Source: Typha latifolia | Taxonomy: Eukaryota > Streptophyta > Magnoliopsida > Poales > Typhaceae | Length of the DNA stretch: 64,000 nt | Assembly: GCA_019914945.1 (NCBI GenBank) | Contig: CM034102.1 | Location: 3,399,501 to 3,463,500, forward strand | Reading direction: 5' to 3' | In this document: in pieces, positions 1-12,324 of the stretch | Layout of the letters: every line of letters starts with the position of its first letter | Numbering within the stretch: the first letter of the stretch is position 1 | Program-made: the position numbers and the translations under genes | Notes under the pieces: model-generated | Told to the model about the DNA's origin: nothing | The model's database searches: none | Seen by the model: only the letters and a program-made list of their open reading frames with translations

Positions 1-1261
1 TATTCCAATTTTTGCCATCAATTTCTATGCCAATGAAACTAAGTTTGAAATGTTTCAGAGGCTTATGGGTTCCAACTGTTTGCGAGAGAAAAAGATGTGC
101 AGAAAAAGTTGGGTCATGCCTGGAATTGTTTAATCTTTACAATGTCCTTCTCTGGATGTGAGGTGGCACTGCAGCAAGTCCGATGGACAAATGCGTGCCA
201 CGATTAGGTTGATCTTAGTTTAAGCCTGCCACGATTGATTTAATTTGAAACTTGCAGCTGACCATCTGCATAGATCTTCATATACTAGTTTATTCAAATC
301 TGGGTCTTGTTAACCCTTGAAGAGCCCAGACATTTTTAAAAAAAAAAAACGAAGTTTATTTTTTTTTTTGTTGGAAAAGGAAAAGCTTTCTTGTTTTTCT
401 TCCTGAATAATTTGGTTGGTAATATCAATATGTAGACAAAAGGAACAGCTGCATTGCATCATTAGAAAGCTTCAATGGAGCTTTATTGTTGTTTGATTGA
501 TATGGAATTGTAGTAGAAAACAGCTAAGGGTGGCAAAGAGGACACGCAGCCGAACACAATAATGGAGACAGAAGGATTGCCAAATTGCCAATCAAGCATG
601 GAACCAAGACTAGCCTCCAAGAAGCAGCATAGTTGATGAGAGTTTGAACCAAAGCACGACCCCACACGCAAATGTTTTCTTCTTTGAAAAGGAATGATAA
701 GAAGAATATTTACTCTTCCCAACTTGCAAATCCAAACATTAGGCCAAGTATGAGATAGCTGTCCTAGGAAAACTGAATACAGGATACAGTTTCGAATATG
801 ATGGTTGCTTTAGAGAAGAAGCTTTGCAACTTATCTATCAACCCACCATCTCTTATCAAAAGTACATATTCAAGGCATAAAAGAAACATTTGAAGATATA
901 GTCAGTAGCTTTGATAAAGAAAAAAAAAAAATTTGCCAGCAGACATCATCAAAATATTTGTTCTCCAAATATCAAATTCACCTTATACAGGAATTAGACA
1001 CTGACGGCATATTCTTTATACTGCAACAGTAATTAGCATCCTTAAATTTAAGGAGATAACCAAGACAATAATGAAAAGAAGATATCTAGCTATGTCTTCA
1101 TTCATGTTTCTACACCCATCAAGAGGTTATTTCTACCTTTTTTTGGTGTTAATGACATGATAGTAAAGTCAAAGACCTGTCGCAGAAGATCGCATCACCA
1201 AAGAGCTACTGATGCAGTTATAGGCCCAAATCTTGCTGCTTTGCTAGAGCCAAAGAAGATA
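1..1261. other. Left-edge non-coding stretch, 3' side of the F-box gene
   Basis: I see no convincing gene here. The part next to 1262 should hold the 3' UTR of the minus-strand F-box gene. The rest is AT-rich with short A and T runs (around 340–370 and 920–930). The small open frames have no recognisable domain. Confidence 0.6.
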
Positions 1262-3504
1262 TCAGGCCAAAGCAGTGGGGCATGGACGGAATGCTGTCCC
1301 GCATGCTATCCATTGTCTTTTTCGGCTATGAGGAAGCGTACAATCTGGCACCTTCTGCCATTCCTTGTTCAACATGTTATATGTAACTAGACGGTTCATC
1401 CGCCTTGACCTCAGAGAGAGCATGAGCAAACCCTGATTGCCCAAGCATGTCATCTTTACGTGCTTACCATAAAACTCTAAGCACCAGATGTTTGGCATTC
1501 TGTCCACCTCCTTCCACAGGAGAGTCATCTTCTGTAACTCCCATATGCAGACACACGTGGCAGCATTTTTAGAGAGCAACCCCACCAGCATAACCTGCCC
1601 CCCAAACTCTGCAAGCGTATGGTCCGTTAGATGCAATGGTGACGGTATGATGAACTGCTTCCATGCACCAGTCTTTACATCATATGACAAAATACCATCT
1701 GGCTCAGCACGCATAAAGTAAAGCGTGCTACCAATAGATACAGTCTGGGACCTAAAGTTCAGAGAGAGTGGATGTTTGATGCTTGAAGGAATGACACCAG
1801 GGCGACTCCAACTGTTCTGTAAGGAATCATAGATTTCATGATCCCCGTTGCAACCTAACCACAATATTTTATAACCGCTGGTAGAAGCAGTCCCATTTAG
1901 TACCATCCCAACAGCAACCCGTGACCAGACACGAACAGATCTTGGTGGAAGTTCCTTGAAGGAACGGGTAAGAGGATTGCAAATGTAGAAGTTCCTGTGG
2001 CCAATATCCAAGAAACAAACAAGACCACCAGCAGAAGTCACTGGAAAAATAATGACCTTTGCAGGTAGAACAGGGATAGAAATGTTGTGCCATTTTTTGA
2101 CAGAAGGATCATATATCGCTCCACCATTTGTGCTTTCATGGGTTATAGTATAGATCCAAGGATATTGACATGGAACTTCCGCACAGTGTTGGGAGAAGCT
2201 GGTTGAGTTCAATAAAGAGTTCCATTTCTGACATACAGAGCGGAAGCGGAAAAATGTAGCAACGGGAAGTCTTGCTATAACAGCTTCAAAGAGGTCTTCA
2301 GGGAACTCTTTCCATATGTTCTCATCCATTATTTGAGTTGAACTTGAAGTACGTGCTTTCTCACGGCTCTTTTCTCTTCTTGATCGCTTGCAAGGTGGAG
2401 ATTTATTAGCTTCCACCATCTGTAATAACTGAGGTTTTTCTCTTGTAATTTGAGCACAGTAGTCTTCTTTGATTGAAGCGTTCTCAAAATCAAGTAAATA
2501 CCAGCTGCGCAGAATCAGCAAGTAACAAGATCTCAGAGCTCTTATTTTGCCAGAACAATCGAAAATATCAAAAGTGCTAAATAGTGCAAGTGAGTAACAT
2601 AAATGTTCATACTTAGGATAGCTTTAGAATATGAATACTTTCTTATTTAAAAACATGCCACTTGGTCCACAATAGTGAAAGTAAAGAAATTTACCATCCT
2701 ACATTTAGATGGAAAGATAAAAAGTATCTCATTCCAGGTAAGAAGAAATGATAGAAGCAGAACAGAGGACATGAGGGAGAGCACTTAGGCCACAGAGAAG
2801 GTAACAGTAAGACACCAACCGACAGCTGGCTCATGCATAAAAAATTGAAGGTGAGTAATATCTACTTCAGGAACATGAGGGAAAAAAATCAATCTTATTT
2901 AGGCTGGAGAAGAATTTATTGGACCAGAATATTTTGAGCAAATCCAAAAGTAAGGCTAAATCAGACAAACCTCAGGTCAATTCTCTCCTGCTCTTTACCT
3001 CTTGTCCTTCTTCTACCTAGCCAGAAAACTATGAAAAATAAGGCAAGAGACATAAAAATTTAAAAAATAATAATAACATGGAGGGAAATATGTGGAGGTA
3101 AATGATGCCTAAATGTGAAAGCTAATACATATTGGTTTGAACTTGCCAAACCAACACATGGGATATGAAGGCGCAAAAGGGGGAATACATGTGACAAAGG
3201 CAAGTCCAAATAAGAACAAGTGCTACACTTGACAAGATTGTTTAGTAGCAGTCAGGGATGTGTTAATCTTGGAAGAAAAAACCATGCCAAAATTCAAGTT
3301 TTATTGGGATTGAGAATTTCTTGCAATCTTGAGTTTCTGTTCCTAGGACAAAAAAGAACTGACAAAAAAAATCCAAACATCAGAAAAAACAAATAAATGC
3401 ATGAGAAAAGCTATAAAACGTAAGCGCCAAGTATCGTGATATGACCACCATAGGGTTTCAGATTTTATGATGATTTTTAGCTTGTTCTCCTAAAATATGA
3501 ATAC

Positions 3505-3547
<43 letters not shown>

Positions 3548-5236
3548 AAACATATAGGTTCAGTGGCATGCTTCTTTCCACTTTTCCAATGCAACTTGCA
3601 CAAAATTGTTACAATAATGAGTTAGACAGATATGGAATGCAAAAGGATAATGAACCAAAAAGAAACACTTTGACATAGTTTAGCAAGAAACCCATTTCCA
3701 GCCCAACTAAGGTTCATTGACTTCATTCTACCGTAGTTTCGCTCATGAAACTAAAGCTCTACAGATTGGTTTGGCAATTCCAAGTTTCCATGTTGTCCTT
3801 AGGCAGAAAAAGGAAGTCAAAAGATCAAAACATTTAGGAAAAGATCTAGCAAGCACAAACTTCACAATATATCAACAAAATAATTTAGGCTTTATGTTAA
3901 TTTTCAAACCCATGTCAAGTATGACATGGATACGACAAATAAGGTACAAATAAGAATCCAGAAATATGCTTTCCATTTCTTAAATGCTACTTGTATGAAA
4001 TTGTCAGAATGATATGTTAGATGTAGATATGCCTAATAAAAGCATGAACCTAAAACTACAACAGTCCAAAAAGTTTAATAGGAAACTTATCTAAACTCAT
4101 TTAAGTCAGTTATGGCATTGCAGTGTGTCATTTAGGAAACTAAAGCTCTCCAGGTTAGTTCAGACCAAAACTTTGAAAACCAGTAGTAACAAGGCCCAAG
4201 AGACAACTCAAAGATCCAAACATTTGGAATTTAGTCTATCATATTGTATTCCCAGGGGAAAGAAGTTCCTCAACTTTTTGCTGCATTCCAAAATTCTCAC
4301 TTAAATATTCAACATGCTAATAATGTCAAAATATCAACCTACTAAAATTTAACAGTCGGAGATCCATCCACCAGCAGAATACGTGGAAGTCACACAGATC
4401 AAGCAGTAAGAGGAGCAACATTAGAAAGATATAACAAGAACGCGACTAATAAGAGCAAGAAATAAATTCACCCAACAACTATGATGAGATAACAACATGA
4501 TGAACAACTCAAACTAATGAACGATGTACATGACATCAGATTACCTACATAAAATTGTGTAACAATTGATTGTGCTCAATGTGATCTAACAAAAGTTTTA
4601 TTCTCCAAACGCTCTTTGTTCAATTGGTTCATAATCAAGTAATAGAATGAAAATTTGGAGCATGCAGTGAATGTCTGAGTAAAGGTAGAGTATGAATACA
4701 TAGCAACGATGTCTAAATAATTCTTAGGTACCATTCATTACTCGCACAAATAGTTGCTAAATCAAACTAAAGGACTGCTGATACTAATGACCCAGAGCAA
4801 AAACCGGATATTTCAATAATACAAGTAGTTACTTGATGAGCCAAATAAAAATTTGCCAAGTCGCATCTTTTGGCCTTATCAACGCCTAGATAATTCTAAA
4901 CAATTGGTAACAAAAAGGCAACTTTTATCGGAATTCCACCACTGCAAAGACTAAAACGAACCTAACAAAGAACTAACCCCCCAAATTCCGATTCGAAACC
5001 CTAACCGATTTCTTGACCTCTTCCGGATTCCAACCCCCAAAACGGACGGTCTTTCCGCAACGCCACATCCTAAATCCATCACAGATCGCTCAAACACCGG
5101 AAAAAGATCGTTACAAATAAAGAACGAAAGATCACCTCGGAATTTGGCGGTTTTGATCGATCCAGTCCGAGCCGTACACCTCCCACAACTCCTCGATCTG
5201 CCCAACGAGCTGCCTCAGCACCGCCACCCCTTCCAT
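1262..5236 (-). CDS. LCR: F-box protein of the LCR / F-box only protein 6 type (miR394 target)
   Basis: Two coding exons, 5136–5236 and 1262–2504, joined by a 2.6 kb GT–AG intron, encode 447 residues. Exon 1 begins MEGVAVLRQLVGQIEELW, the usual N-terminus of this family, and splices in phase 2 into exon 2, which starts with WYLLDFE. A basic stretch (KRSRREKSREKAR, about 73–85) precedes the F-box (about 97–140, PEDLFEAVIARLP). A long kelch/beta-propeller-like C-terminal half follows (IYTITHE, GLVCFLDIGHRNFY, YKILWLGC). Known of the family: the F-box binds SKP1 in an SCF E3 ubiquitin ligase, the C-terminal half selects the substrate, and Arabidopsis LCR (At1g27340) controls leaf shape and shoot meristem maintenance. 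Length and order match LCR closely. Regulation by miR394 is visible as a perfect site at 1492–1511. The intron carries an (AAAG)n run at 3504–3549. The long 5' intron and GC-rich first exon are ordinary. Confidence 0.94.
1492..1511 (-). promoter_or_regulatory. miR394 target site in the LCR coding region
   Basis: The plus strand reads TTGGCATTCTGTCCACCTCC. This equals mature plant miR394 base for base, so the minus-strand F-box mRNA is perfectly complementary to it. The site codes for the EVDRMPN part of the C-terminal domain. miR394 cleavage of LCR transcripts is established in other plants. This is a target site, not a microRNA gene. Confidence 0.95.
3504..3549. repeat. (AAAG)n microsatellite in LCR intron 1
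   Basis: About eleven uninterrupted tetranucleotide units lie in the intron of the F-box gene, well away from both splice sites. Confidence 0.95.
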
Positions 5237-5313
5237 CTCCCGCCCTTCGCCACCGCCGCCACCCTCGCCGTCGAGCTCCTCTCTCTCCCCCTCCTCCCTT
5301 CTTCGTCGCCCTC

Positions 5314-5319
5314 TATATA
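5314..5319 (-). promoter_or_regulatory. Likely TATA box of the LCR gene
   Basis: TATATA, within CTATATAGAG on the minus strand, lies about 80 bases upstream of the ATG at 5236. A purine-rich stretch suited to a 5' leader lies between them. This is inferred from position and sequence only. Confidence 0.5.
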
Positions 5320-5744
5320 GCTTCTAAGTCCTACCTTTTCCCACGTCACCCGCAAATCCAATTGAGGCTCCGAAAGACGCTTTATTTACGTTGAATGCCA
5401 CTAAGATACCTCCCCTTTCGGTAACCACGTCTTGCGGATGTACCGCATATAACTCGCATGCGGTAGATGTAACGCACGGCGGGAGATGGTTGTTGTCGAA
5501 ATGAACGGCGGATGATGAAGTTTTTAGAGGAATTAGTACGAGGGAGGTTCGTACGAGACTTTAGGTGAAATGGAAGACTTCTGGTTCCTTTGTTCGCCTG
5601 CTGCTTTTGTGGGGGGGGTGGTGGTGGTGATCGGATTGCGAGCGAAAGACCCAAATGACGAAAATGGACGGACAGTTTTGCTGAAATTTCCGGTTTTTGC
5701 CACTCGGATTAAATTCAAATAATAAATCATTATCTTAATAATAA

Positions 5745-6154
5745 GGGATTTTTACATAATGGAAAAAACTTTTCAAAATATCATAACTGCCATTGAAATT
5801 ATTATGCTCTTTTAAAAGTATTATTTTATTAGTTAAATCTAACTAATTATGATTAAAAATATAACTTATATCTAAAAGGGATTATTTTTCCATTTTATAA
5901 ATTATTAAAAATAGTTCAAAAGCTAGCTAATATTGTACCTAATACCATGTGCAATAAAATATATCTTATTTTATGCAAGATAAAAATTGTTGATAAATAT
6001 TTTTATTTATAAGTGTTTATTAACTTAAAAATTAATTTATTATAAATTAACTATAATAGCAATCAAAAGATTTTACAACAATTCTGATATTTTAAATGAT
6101 ATAGTGACAATTATAATAGTTTAAATATTTTTAGTGCAATTATATAAAAATCTC
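5745..6154. mobile_element. AT-rich foldback element (MITE-like), about 410 bp
   Basis: The left end reads GGGATTTTTACATAAT and the right end, read in reverse complement, GAGATTTTTATATAAT. Weaker matching continues for about 45 bases inward. Flanks begin TAATAATAA on the left and TAATAAAGT on the right, a possible partial target duplication. There is no coding capacity. A non-autonomous Mutator-type element is possible but not proven. Confidence 0.5.
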
Positions 6155-7288
6155 TAATAAAGTATATATTCTATGCAAATTCTAATGTTTGTAGGAAGAC
6201 ACCTAGAAGCATGTCAAGCTTTAATATGCCCATGCTTATCTTTAGCATGAATTTTCCCATTCTTACTTTAATTTTATGGCCCTTGCTTGCTTTAATTAGG
6301 TAGGATGTACCAATGGTGTATGTAGTTTTCTTGGCTTGGAAGGAGGAAATTTGTGCTTACCAACATGAAGTATCCATGAAGCACAAAACCAATTCAAGCC
6401 AAGTTTAAATTATATTGGTGTTAAACTATAGTTGGTACCCTGTGTAAGAAATGGAAATGGTATATAACATCAAGTGAACCATTTTAATTTAATATTTTTT
6501 AAATATCCATAAAGCTTTGTGTGTAGTTCTTGAGTTCAAGCTATTAGAACCCTTGGGATGCCTTCAACAAAATAATAAAATTATAATTCTACCCCAATTA
6601 GAAAATAATTTAATTCAGTTGATTAAAATAAAAAGGTATAAAATACACTTCTTCAACTATTTCTTCTTCTTGTAGCTTTTCTTATTCTTCTATTTTATAC
6701 TCGAAAAATAAAAAATAAAAAATGTAAGAAAGAAGGTGTAAGAAAAAAAGAAAGAAGGCAGAGATATTTTCATTCACTTATTTGGTTAATTAATTTTTTT
6801 TAAATATTTATAATAAAATATTGACGGAGAAAGCTTAGTGATACACTTAGAATATTCGGAAAGTGTATTTATCTTTTTAAGGTCAAAACTACAACTAATC
6901 TTATTTTTATACAGAGAATGACCTCCTCGTCAATTCACATATAACACAACAGAGCATTCACTGGAACCTAGAGGAACCCACACGTGTGAAAGGTTATCAA
7001 CAGTAAAAAAAAACAGTACAATTATCCTTTTCAGATTAGCTCTCACCTAACCAAGGGTGAGAGGATTAGATTCTTAAAAAGTTGCTATTAAATATACCAA
7101 ATGGGAAGATCTCAGTGGCAAGTTTTTATACCCTGGATGCCCCCCCAAGGATCATTGCAGTCTTGAATCCATCAGTGCCATAATTACCTAGGTATCTTCA
7201 AAGTTGGACAATCCTGAATAATTATCTGAGTACTGAGGAGGAGAACAATGAGTGTTCTCTCTTTCTTTCTTATGGTGTGGATCCCATT

Positions 7289-7289
<1 letters not shown>

Positions 7290-7321
<32 letters not shown>
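7290..7321. repeat. (TC)n microsatellite
   Basis: About sixteen perfect CT dinucleotide units. Open frames running through it are low-complexity artefacts. Confidence 0.95.
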
Positions 7322-7325
<4 letters not shown>

Positions 7326-7400
7326 ATGCTTTTCCTTCTTCCTCCTCTCAATAAAGGAAGAGGTTACCATGTTTCAAACTTTTCCTCCTTTTGTTTCTGT

Positions 7401-7403
<3 letters not shown>

Positions 7404-7435
<32 letters not shown>
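7404..7435. repeat. (TG)n microsatellite
   Basis: Sixteen perfect TG units, 80 bases after the (TC)n run. Confidence 0.95.
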
Positions 7436-7436
<1 letters not shown>

Positions 7437-8893
7437 ATATCACCACTTACATTTCACTCTTATTGAGAAGACTCAAAATATAGAAATTATCGTTTTCTTG
7501 CTGGTGAGTGAATATACTATTAGAGCAGGAGGCCTTTGGTCCAAATTCTGTGAAAAATATCTCTAGTTAGTTAATAATAATAATTATTTTTAATTTGAAA
7601 CAGTTAGATCTCATATAAAAGCTAGAAGGAACCCAAATAATAAAGTTAGTTTAGGATAGAAATCAATGGATCAAGGGACTACCTAACCCGAACCCATCTC
7701 TTCCAACCATAAAGTTGTCTGGTTTGAATAGCAAACTAACTAGCTTTGCATGAAGAAGGTGTGAGGAATGGTGGGTGGTAATGAAAATAAATGATGAGTT
7801 TGGTAGTCTTTTCTCTCTTGTGTGGTACATTTCGTTTGGTGAAGGGGGGAAAAAGAAGAGGAGATTAATGATTAGTTTGGCCAAAAACCCAAGAAGATAT
7901 GAGGCTTGGTATCATTGGCCATGACTATGTAGGCAGGAAGGGGAGAAAGGGAGGTGGGTGTCATGAGTAGTTCTCTTTTCTACATGGATCCTGCCTTCCA
8001 TCCACTCATTAGATGTGACTCATTGGATTCTTGAACTAGGAGTGCTTGATGGCTATGCCAAGTAAGGTGTATTGGGTCTAGTTGGAACAAGCTTGAGTTT
8101 GATCTACTGTGGTTTGATCCAATTGGACTCAGAATAATGTCTTTCTTTTTCATTTTTCCTCTTCCTTTTCCATTTATTTTTTAGATAATAGAGCCGTAGT
8201 ATATTGCTCCTTTAGCATAAGAACCCTAAAAGTCAGTTTATTATAGCCTAATGGTTGAGTTCTAACGATCCGTTGACAAAGTTTAAGCTTAGCTCATAAT
8301 ATATGTAATGAAACAATCCCTCATATCTCAATAAATTTGAACGTAAATTCTCTTAAATGACCAACATATGCAGGTTTCTGAAGAATATATATATATATAT
8401 TCCCCTTAATTTAAAAAGGGAGATATGAATCATTTGGCGAATTTATCTAGATCCACTCCATATCAAGCTCTAGTAGTTGAAATTGAGAAGGGTGGGATTG
8501 GTAATGGAGTTGATATAGACTGGCATTAAGAATTTAAGACAGCATTACTGAAAGAAACTAACTTCAGGGGAACTGTCCTTGATATCCTTTTTTTTTCTGA
8601 ACCAAAGTACAAGATTGAGCTGATTAAACCAGAAGGATAGACTCCTCATTTGTGGAGAAGACTCTTCTCAGAGATAAAAATTTCAACATAATCGATTGCC
8701 AACCCGAAGTACAGAACCAATTGGAGTGGTGCCATGGAGGGAAAATAAATCATTCATCCAAAACAAATACAAAAAAAAAGAGTTCATACAAAGTGGTACA
8801 GTAGATAGGAGGCTCTCTCATAGAGATTTCAAAAGGTAATCCAGAAGTGGTTCACAAATTTATCCTCCTCATGTTACAAAAGCATAAACATTC

Positions 8894-9962
8894 TCAGAAG
8901 ATGGATGAGAAGATGGCAGAGATCAAGGCAATGGCAATGGTAGCATGAATGCTGATGTGAAGCATAATTCCTTTGGATGTACTGCTTGCAGTTGTTGGAG
9001 TGCTGGTGGTTGGGGAAGCACCTGAATTCAGAAATGGAGAATAAAAGATAAGAAATTGAATTACTCTGAGGCCAATTCTAGTTGCAATAAGAGGTGGATA
9101 AGTTTCATAAGATTAACCTTTGCTTGTAGCATTGGTAAAGATTCCATAATCCGGCGAGCCTGGCGAAATATTCAGAAGTTCTGATAGATAGAGTAGCAAC
9201 AGGGGAAATGTAAGAATAATTTGATACTTTATCAACAATCAAACCTTATAACTAGAAGATAAAATAAAAATGATAAATTTATCCAATCCACAAATTAAAG
9301 CTCACAGAGTCCATAGCCACTTCAAAATTTTAATGACATAAATAACCAAATTATCGTTAATATATTTTCCATACAAACAAGTTATTAAACAACTAGACTA
9401 CATTTCTCATCATGAAATCAGACTGTATTTTTTTTATTATGAATAATTAAATCTTTTTACATTATTGTTAACAGTTGACTAATGGTTGCAACTTGTTTCA
9501 GTTCAAAATGCATGGGAGTAGGTTGAAATTACGCTAGAATACATAGAATAAAACTGCAGTATACCCTAAAAGTTAAAAGAAGGTGATATATGCACTGTTC
9601 TTACTCGGACAGTCGGCGACGCTGCTGTTGGCCAGCTTGCAGGCTCCGGGGAGGGCGAGGAGGCGGTCGAAGTGCAGGCCGAGGTTCTTCAAGCTGCTCG
9701 ACGCGCCGGAGTAAGACTGCTGGATGATGTAGCAGAGACAGACGGGGTCGGCCTTCCGGATGCTGGACACCGAGCTGCAGCAATCGCTCGTCGGCGTGTC
9801 GGCCTTCGCCGACGCATAGTCCAGGCAGTTGGTCAGCTTGGTGAACTCCTGCGAGCACTTGTCTTGGATTGAGTTGTCACACAAGGCATATCCTAGCAGA
9901 CATGACAACAATACTAAGCAGAAGAGGAAGGGAGAAGTGTTGTTGTTGTTTAGACTCAACAT
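8894..9962 (-). CDS. GPI-anchored non-specific lipid-transfer protein (LTPG type)
   Basis: Three exons (9605–9962, 9118–9159, 8894–9021) give 175 residues in frame. A signal peptide occupies about residues 1–28 (hydrophobic FLFCLVLLSCLLGYALC). The eight-cysteine lipid-transfer fold follows with Cys at 36, 46, 61, 62, 75, 77, 108 and 118, which is the C…C…CC…CXC…C…C pattern. A Ser/Thr/Pro linker (SPTTSTPTTASSTSKG) and a hydrophobic C-terminal tail make a likely GPI-attachment signal. Known of the family: these proteins sit on the outer plasma membrane, bind lipids in an internal cavity and help export cuticular wax and suberin monomers. The middle exon is only 42 bases and encodes part of the linker. 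Exon 1 is GC-rich compared with the surrounding DNA. The exact LTPG subtype is not resolved. Confidence 0.9.
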
Positions 9963-10059
9963 GGCCTTAGTCTTGAGAGTATATATGTATGAGTCTTACT
10001 GTGGTAGAGGATGGACTTGGTGAGGATGATTACTTATAGAGATAGAGATGAAGAAGAAG

Positions 10060-10079
10060 AAGAGAGAGAGAGAGAGAGG
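10060..10079. repeat. (GA)n tract
   Basis: Short perfect dinucleotide run about 100 bases upstream of the lipid-transfer start codon. On the coding strand it is a CT-rich leader of the kind common in plant 5' UTRs. Confidence 0.8.
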
Positions 10080-11685
10080 TTGTGAGCATTGAATGAGAGT
10101 TTTAAGTGTAGATCTAGCTGTGTCTTTGGATGTTGGTGGCCGGTTTTAAATGAGACTGGTAGTATAATTTAATGTTGAGTTGGTTGGGCAGAGGTATGTG
10201 TACATAGAGATATCAAATTTGACTTCTTCTTTTTCCAGTGGATTATTTGATATTTGTCACAATGATCATAACAACTAAGGTTGTATTTATTTGTCATACC
10301 ATATTAAAGCAATGAAAATGACAAATTATAAATCAATAGCTCCTCCAGTACTGTTTGATGCCAAGAATATTCCACTTCATATATAGCACTTGGTGTTCTA
10401 GATAAGGGTCTGTATCCAATCCTTTATAAGGATGATGAGGAAATTTTTGTAAAATTTAAACTTTTGGGCATATGGATTAAATTCTATTGGAATAGACTGG
10501 AGAAAGCTCATAGCTTAGATGAGTGATCATTTATTACTTTCAGATTGTGCAGTTGGGTGTTCTATGTAAAGGGACAGTATGTGCACTAGCCTTAGTGGCT
10601 TGTCATCTTCATAACTCATAAATAAGGCAGGTTATGGGCTATTTTACCTTCATAAATTTTGACCCAAACGTTTATAAATGTTGGCATAGTCTTGATTTGT
10701 TATTGAAAGTATATGAAATTGACTTAAATATCTCTTTGCAAAATATTAATCAAATAAAATATGTAACTTAAATATCTAATATAGCAAGTTATATATAAAT
10801 ATAATTATGACTATCGGATGCTCATGATTAGTGTGTTGATATGCATCTAATAATACAATTAACAATTATAACGTATTAGCAAGAGGAAAAAATAGAGAAA
10901 AAATTGACGAGAAAATAGTACAAGATTTAACAGTAAAATAAAGGCAATTTATTAGCAGTTTTTTTTTTTCTTCCAGTTACACATCTTTAATTCCCTCGAC
11001 TTTATTGACGACTTATGAGATTCCAAATCCAATGAACTGAAGATTGCGGGTCGGGTTCAGGCCACCGGAACCATTTACTTATTACCTTAAGGGTGACGGA
11101 TCGGGTTGGATCCTCCCGAAACTAATTCCTTGGTCTCTTCAAAGGAACGGTTGTGGATTCGAATCCGGTTCTCCAGAACTTTTAGGTTCCCTGATCTCAT
11201 CGAATCTGCTTAAAATCGAATGTGGATCTAAAACTATTAGGAGGTGGCACAACTGGTGTGCTCGCCAGAGATTGGATCGGATCCGGCCCTTAAGGAACCA
11301 AATCCATCGGACGATCCGAACCCGCATGCTGACCATCCATTTGGGTCAATAGCCAACTTAGCCTAGTGCGAGTGCGACAAGAAATATTATGTCAAAAAAA
11401 GTTAAGGAATTTTCCAATTATTGATTTAAAAAACCTATTCAAATTATTCTGCACATGTTATGTCCAAAGTCTTATTTTTTTCATCTCTTCTACTATCCAC
11501 ATATTCTATTTTATAAATAAAAAATAAGAACACTTTAATTTGAATAATTCTTACTACTGAGAATATTTGAGTCAATTCTCACTTTTACCTTAATTTTATA
11601 TCACATCAAAATTATTATACCACTAATTTAGTTTATAACAGAACACCCTATTTCCCTATTTTAAATTTAAGAAATAAGAGCAGCT

Positions 11686-11691
<6 letters not shown>

Positions 11692-11717
<26 letters not shown>
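11692..11717. repeat. (AT)n microsatellite
   Basis: Perfect alternating AT over about 26 bases. Confidence 0.9.
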
Positions 11718-12324
11718 TCTAATGGGCAACCAAACAGGGTTTATATGAATAACAAGAACATAGGGTGCAAAGTGTAAACTATGATGCTATTAGGGTGGAA
11801 ACAATGTTTGGGCCATTATTGGGTCAAGACCGGCTCATTGATAAATCTGGCCCATCGGCTCATGGGAGCAAAATGGAGAGTTCGCATAGAGAAGTCTATG
11901 CGAGCTTCTTTTTCCACGATACCACTCCCCCCTCTCCCTCTTTCTCTCTCTCCTCCGATCTCGGAAGTCCTGAGAGATTCTCCTCGTCGAATCGAGCCAG
12001 CACCCTGCCGGAGACGAGGTTAGATATCTTTGTATCAGCTTTTTCTTCTCTTTAATCCTTCTGTCGACCCTCTTATTTATGTAATATTTCCTTCCGATCT
12101 ATAAAATGATGCAATTTTGCTGTCAAATTGTGTTTTTTTTTCCTTTCTAGCTGTTCAAGCTTTGCTACGGATTATTGTGGTAGAAGATCTTGAATTAATT
12201 GCGGAGGTTATATCAAAATCATGTCTTGAGAGCTGTAGAATTGTAAAGCATTTGATTCTGCAGTAATCATAGAGACATAATTACAGATTTGTTTGCGGTG
12301 CTTAACGTTCTTTTATCTTCAGGG

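Larger units (their letters stand above)
5237..8893. other. Spacer between the LCR and lipid-transfer genes
   Basis: This stretch holds the LCR promoter side (about 5237–5700, GC-rich), one foldback element (5745–6154), an AT-rich middle and two microsatellites near 7.3–7.4 kb. The part next to 8893 is probably the 3' UTR of the lipid-transfer gene. I see no further gene. Confidence 0.6.
9963..12324. other. Spacer between divergent lipid-transfer and p24 genes
   Basis: This shared upstream region contains a (GA)n tract at 10060–10079, a GC-richer patch at about 11040–11380 with repeated GGATC/GATCC words, an (AT)n run at 11692–11717 and the pyrimidine-rich p24 5' leader from about 11.9 kb. 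The 102-codon open frame in the GC patch has no recognisable domain. Confidence 0.55.

Noticed and set aside
11044..11352. 102-codon open frame in a GC-richer patch upstream of the p24 gene
   Set aside because: The sequence is made of repeated GGATC/GATCC and TCGGGTT-like words, both strands are open, and no domain is recognisable. It looks like repeat-derived composition rather than a gene.
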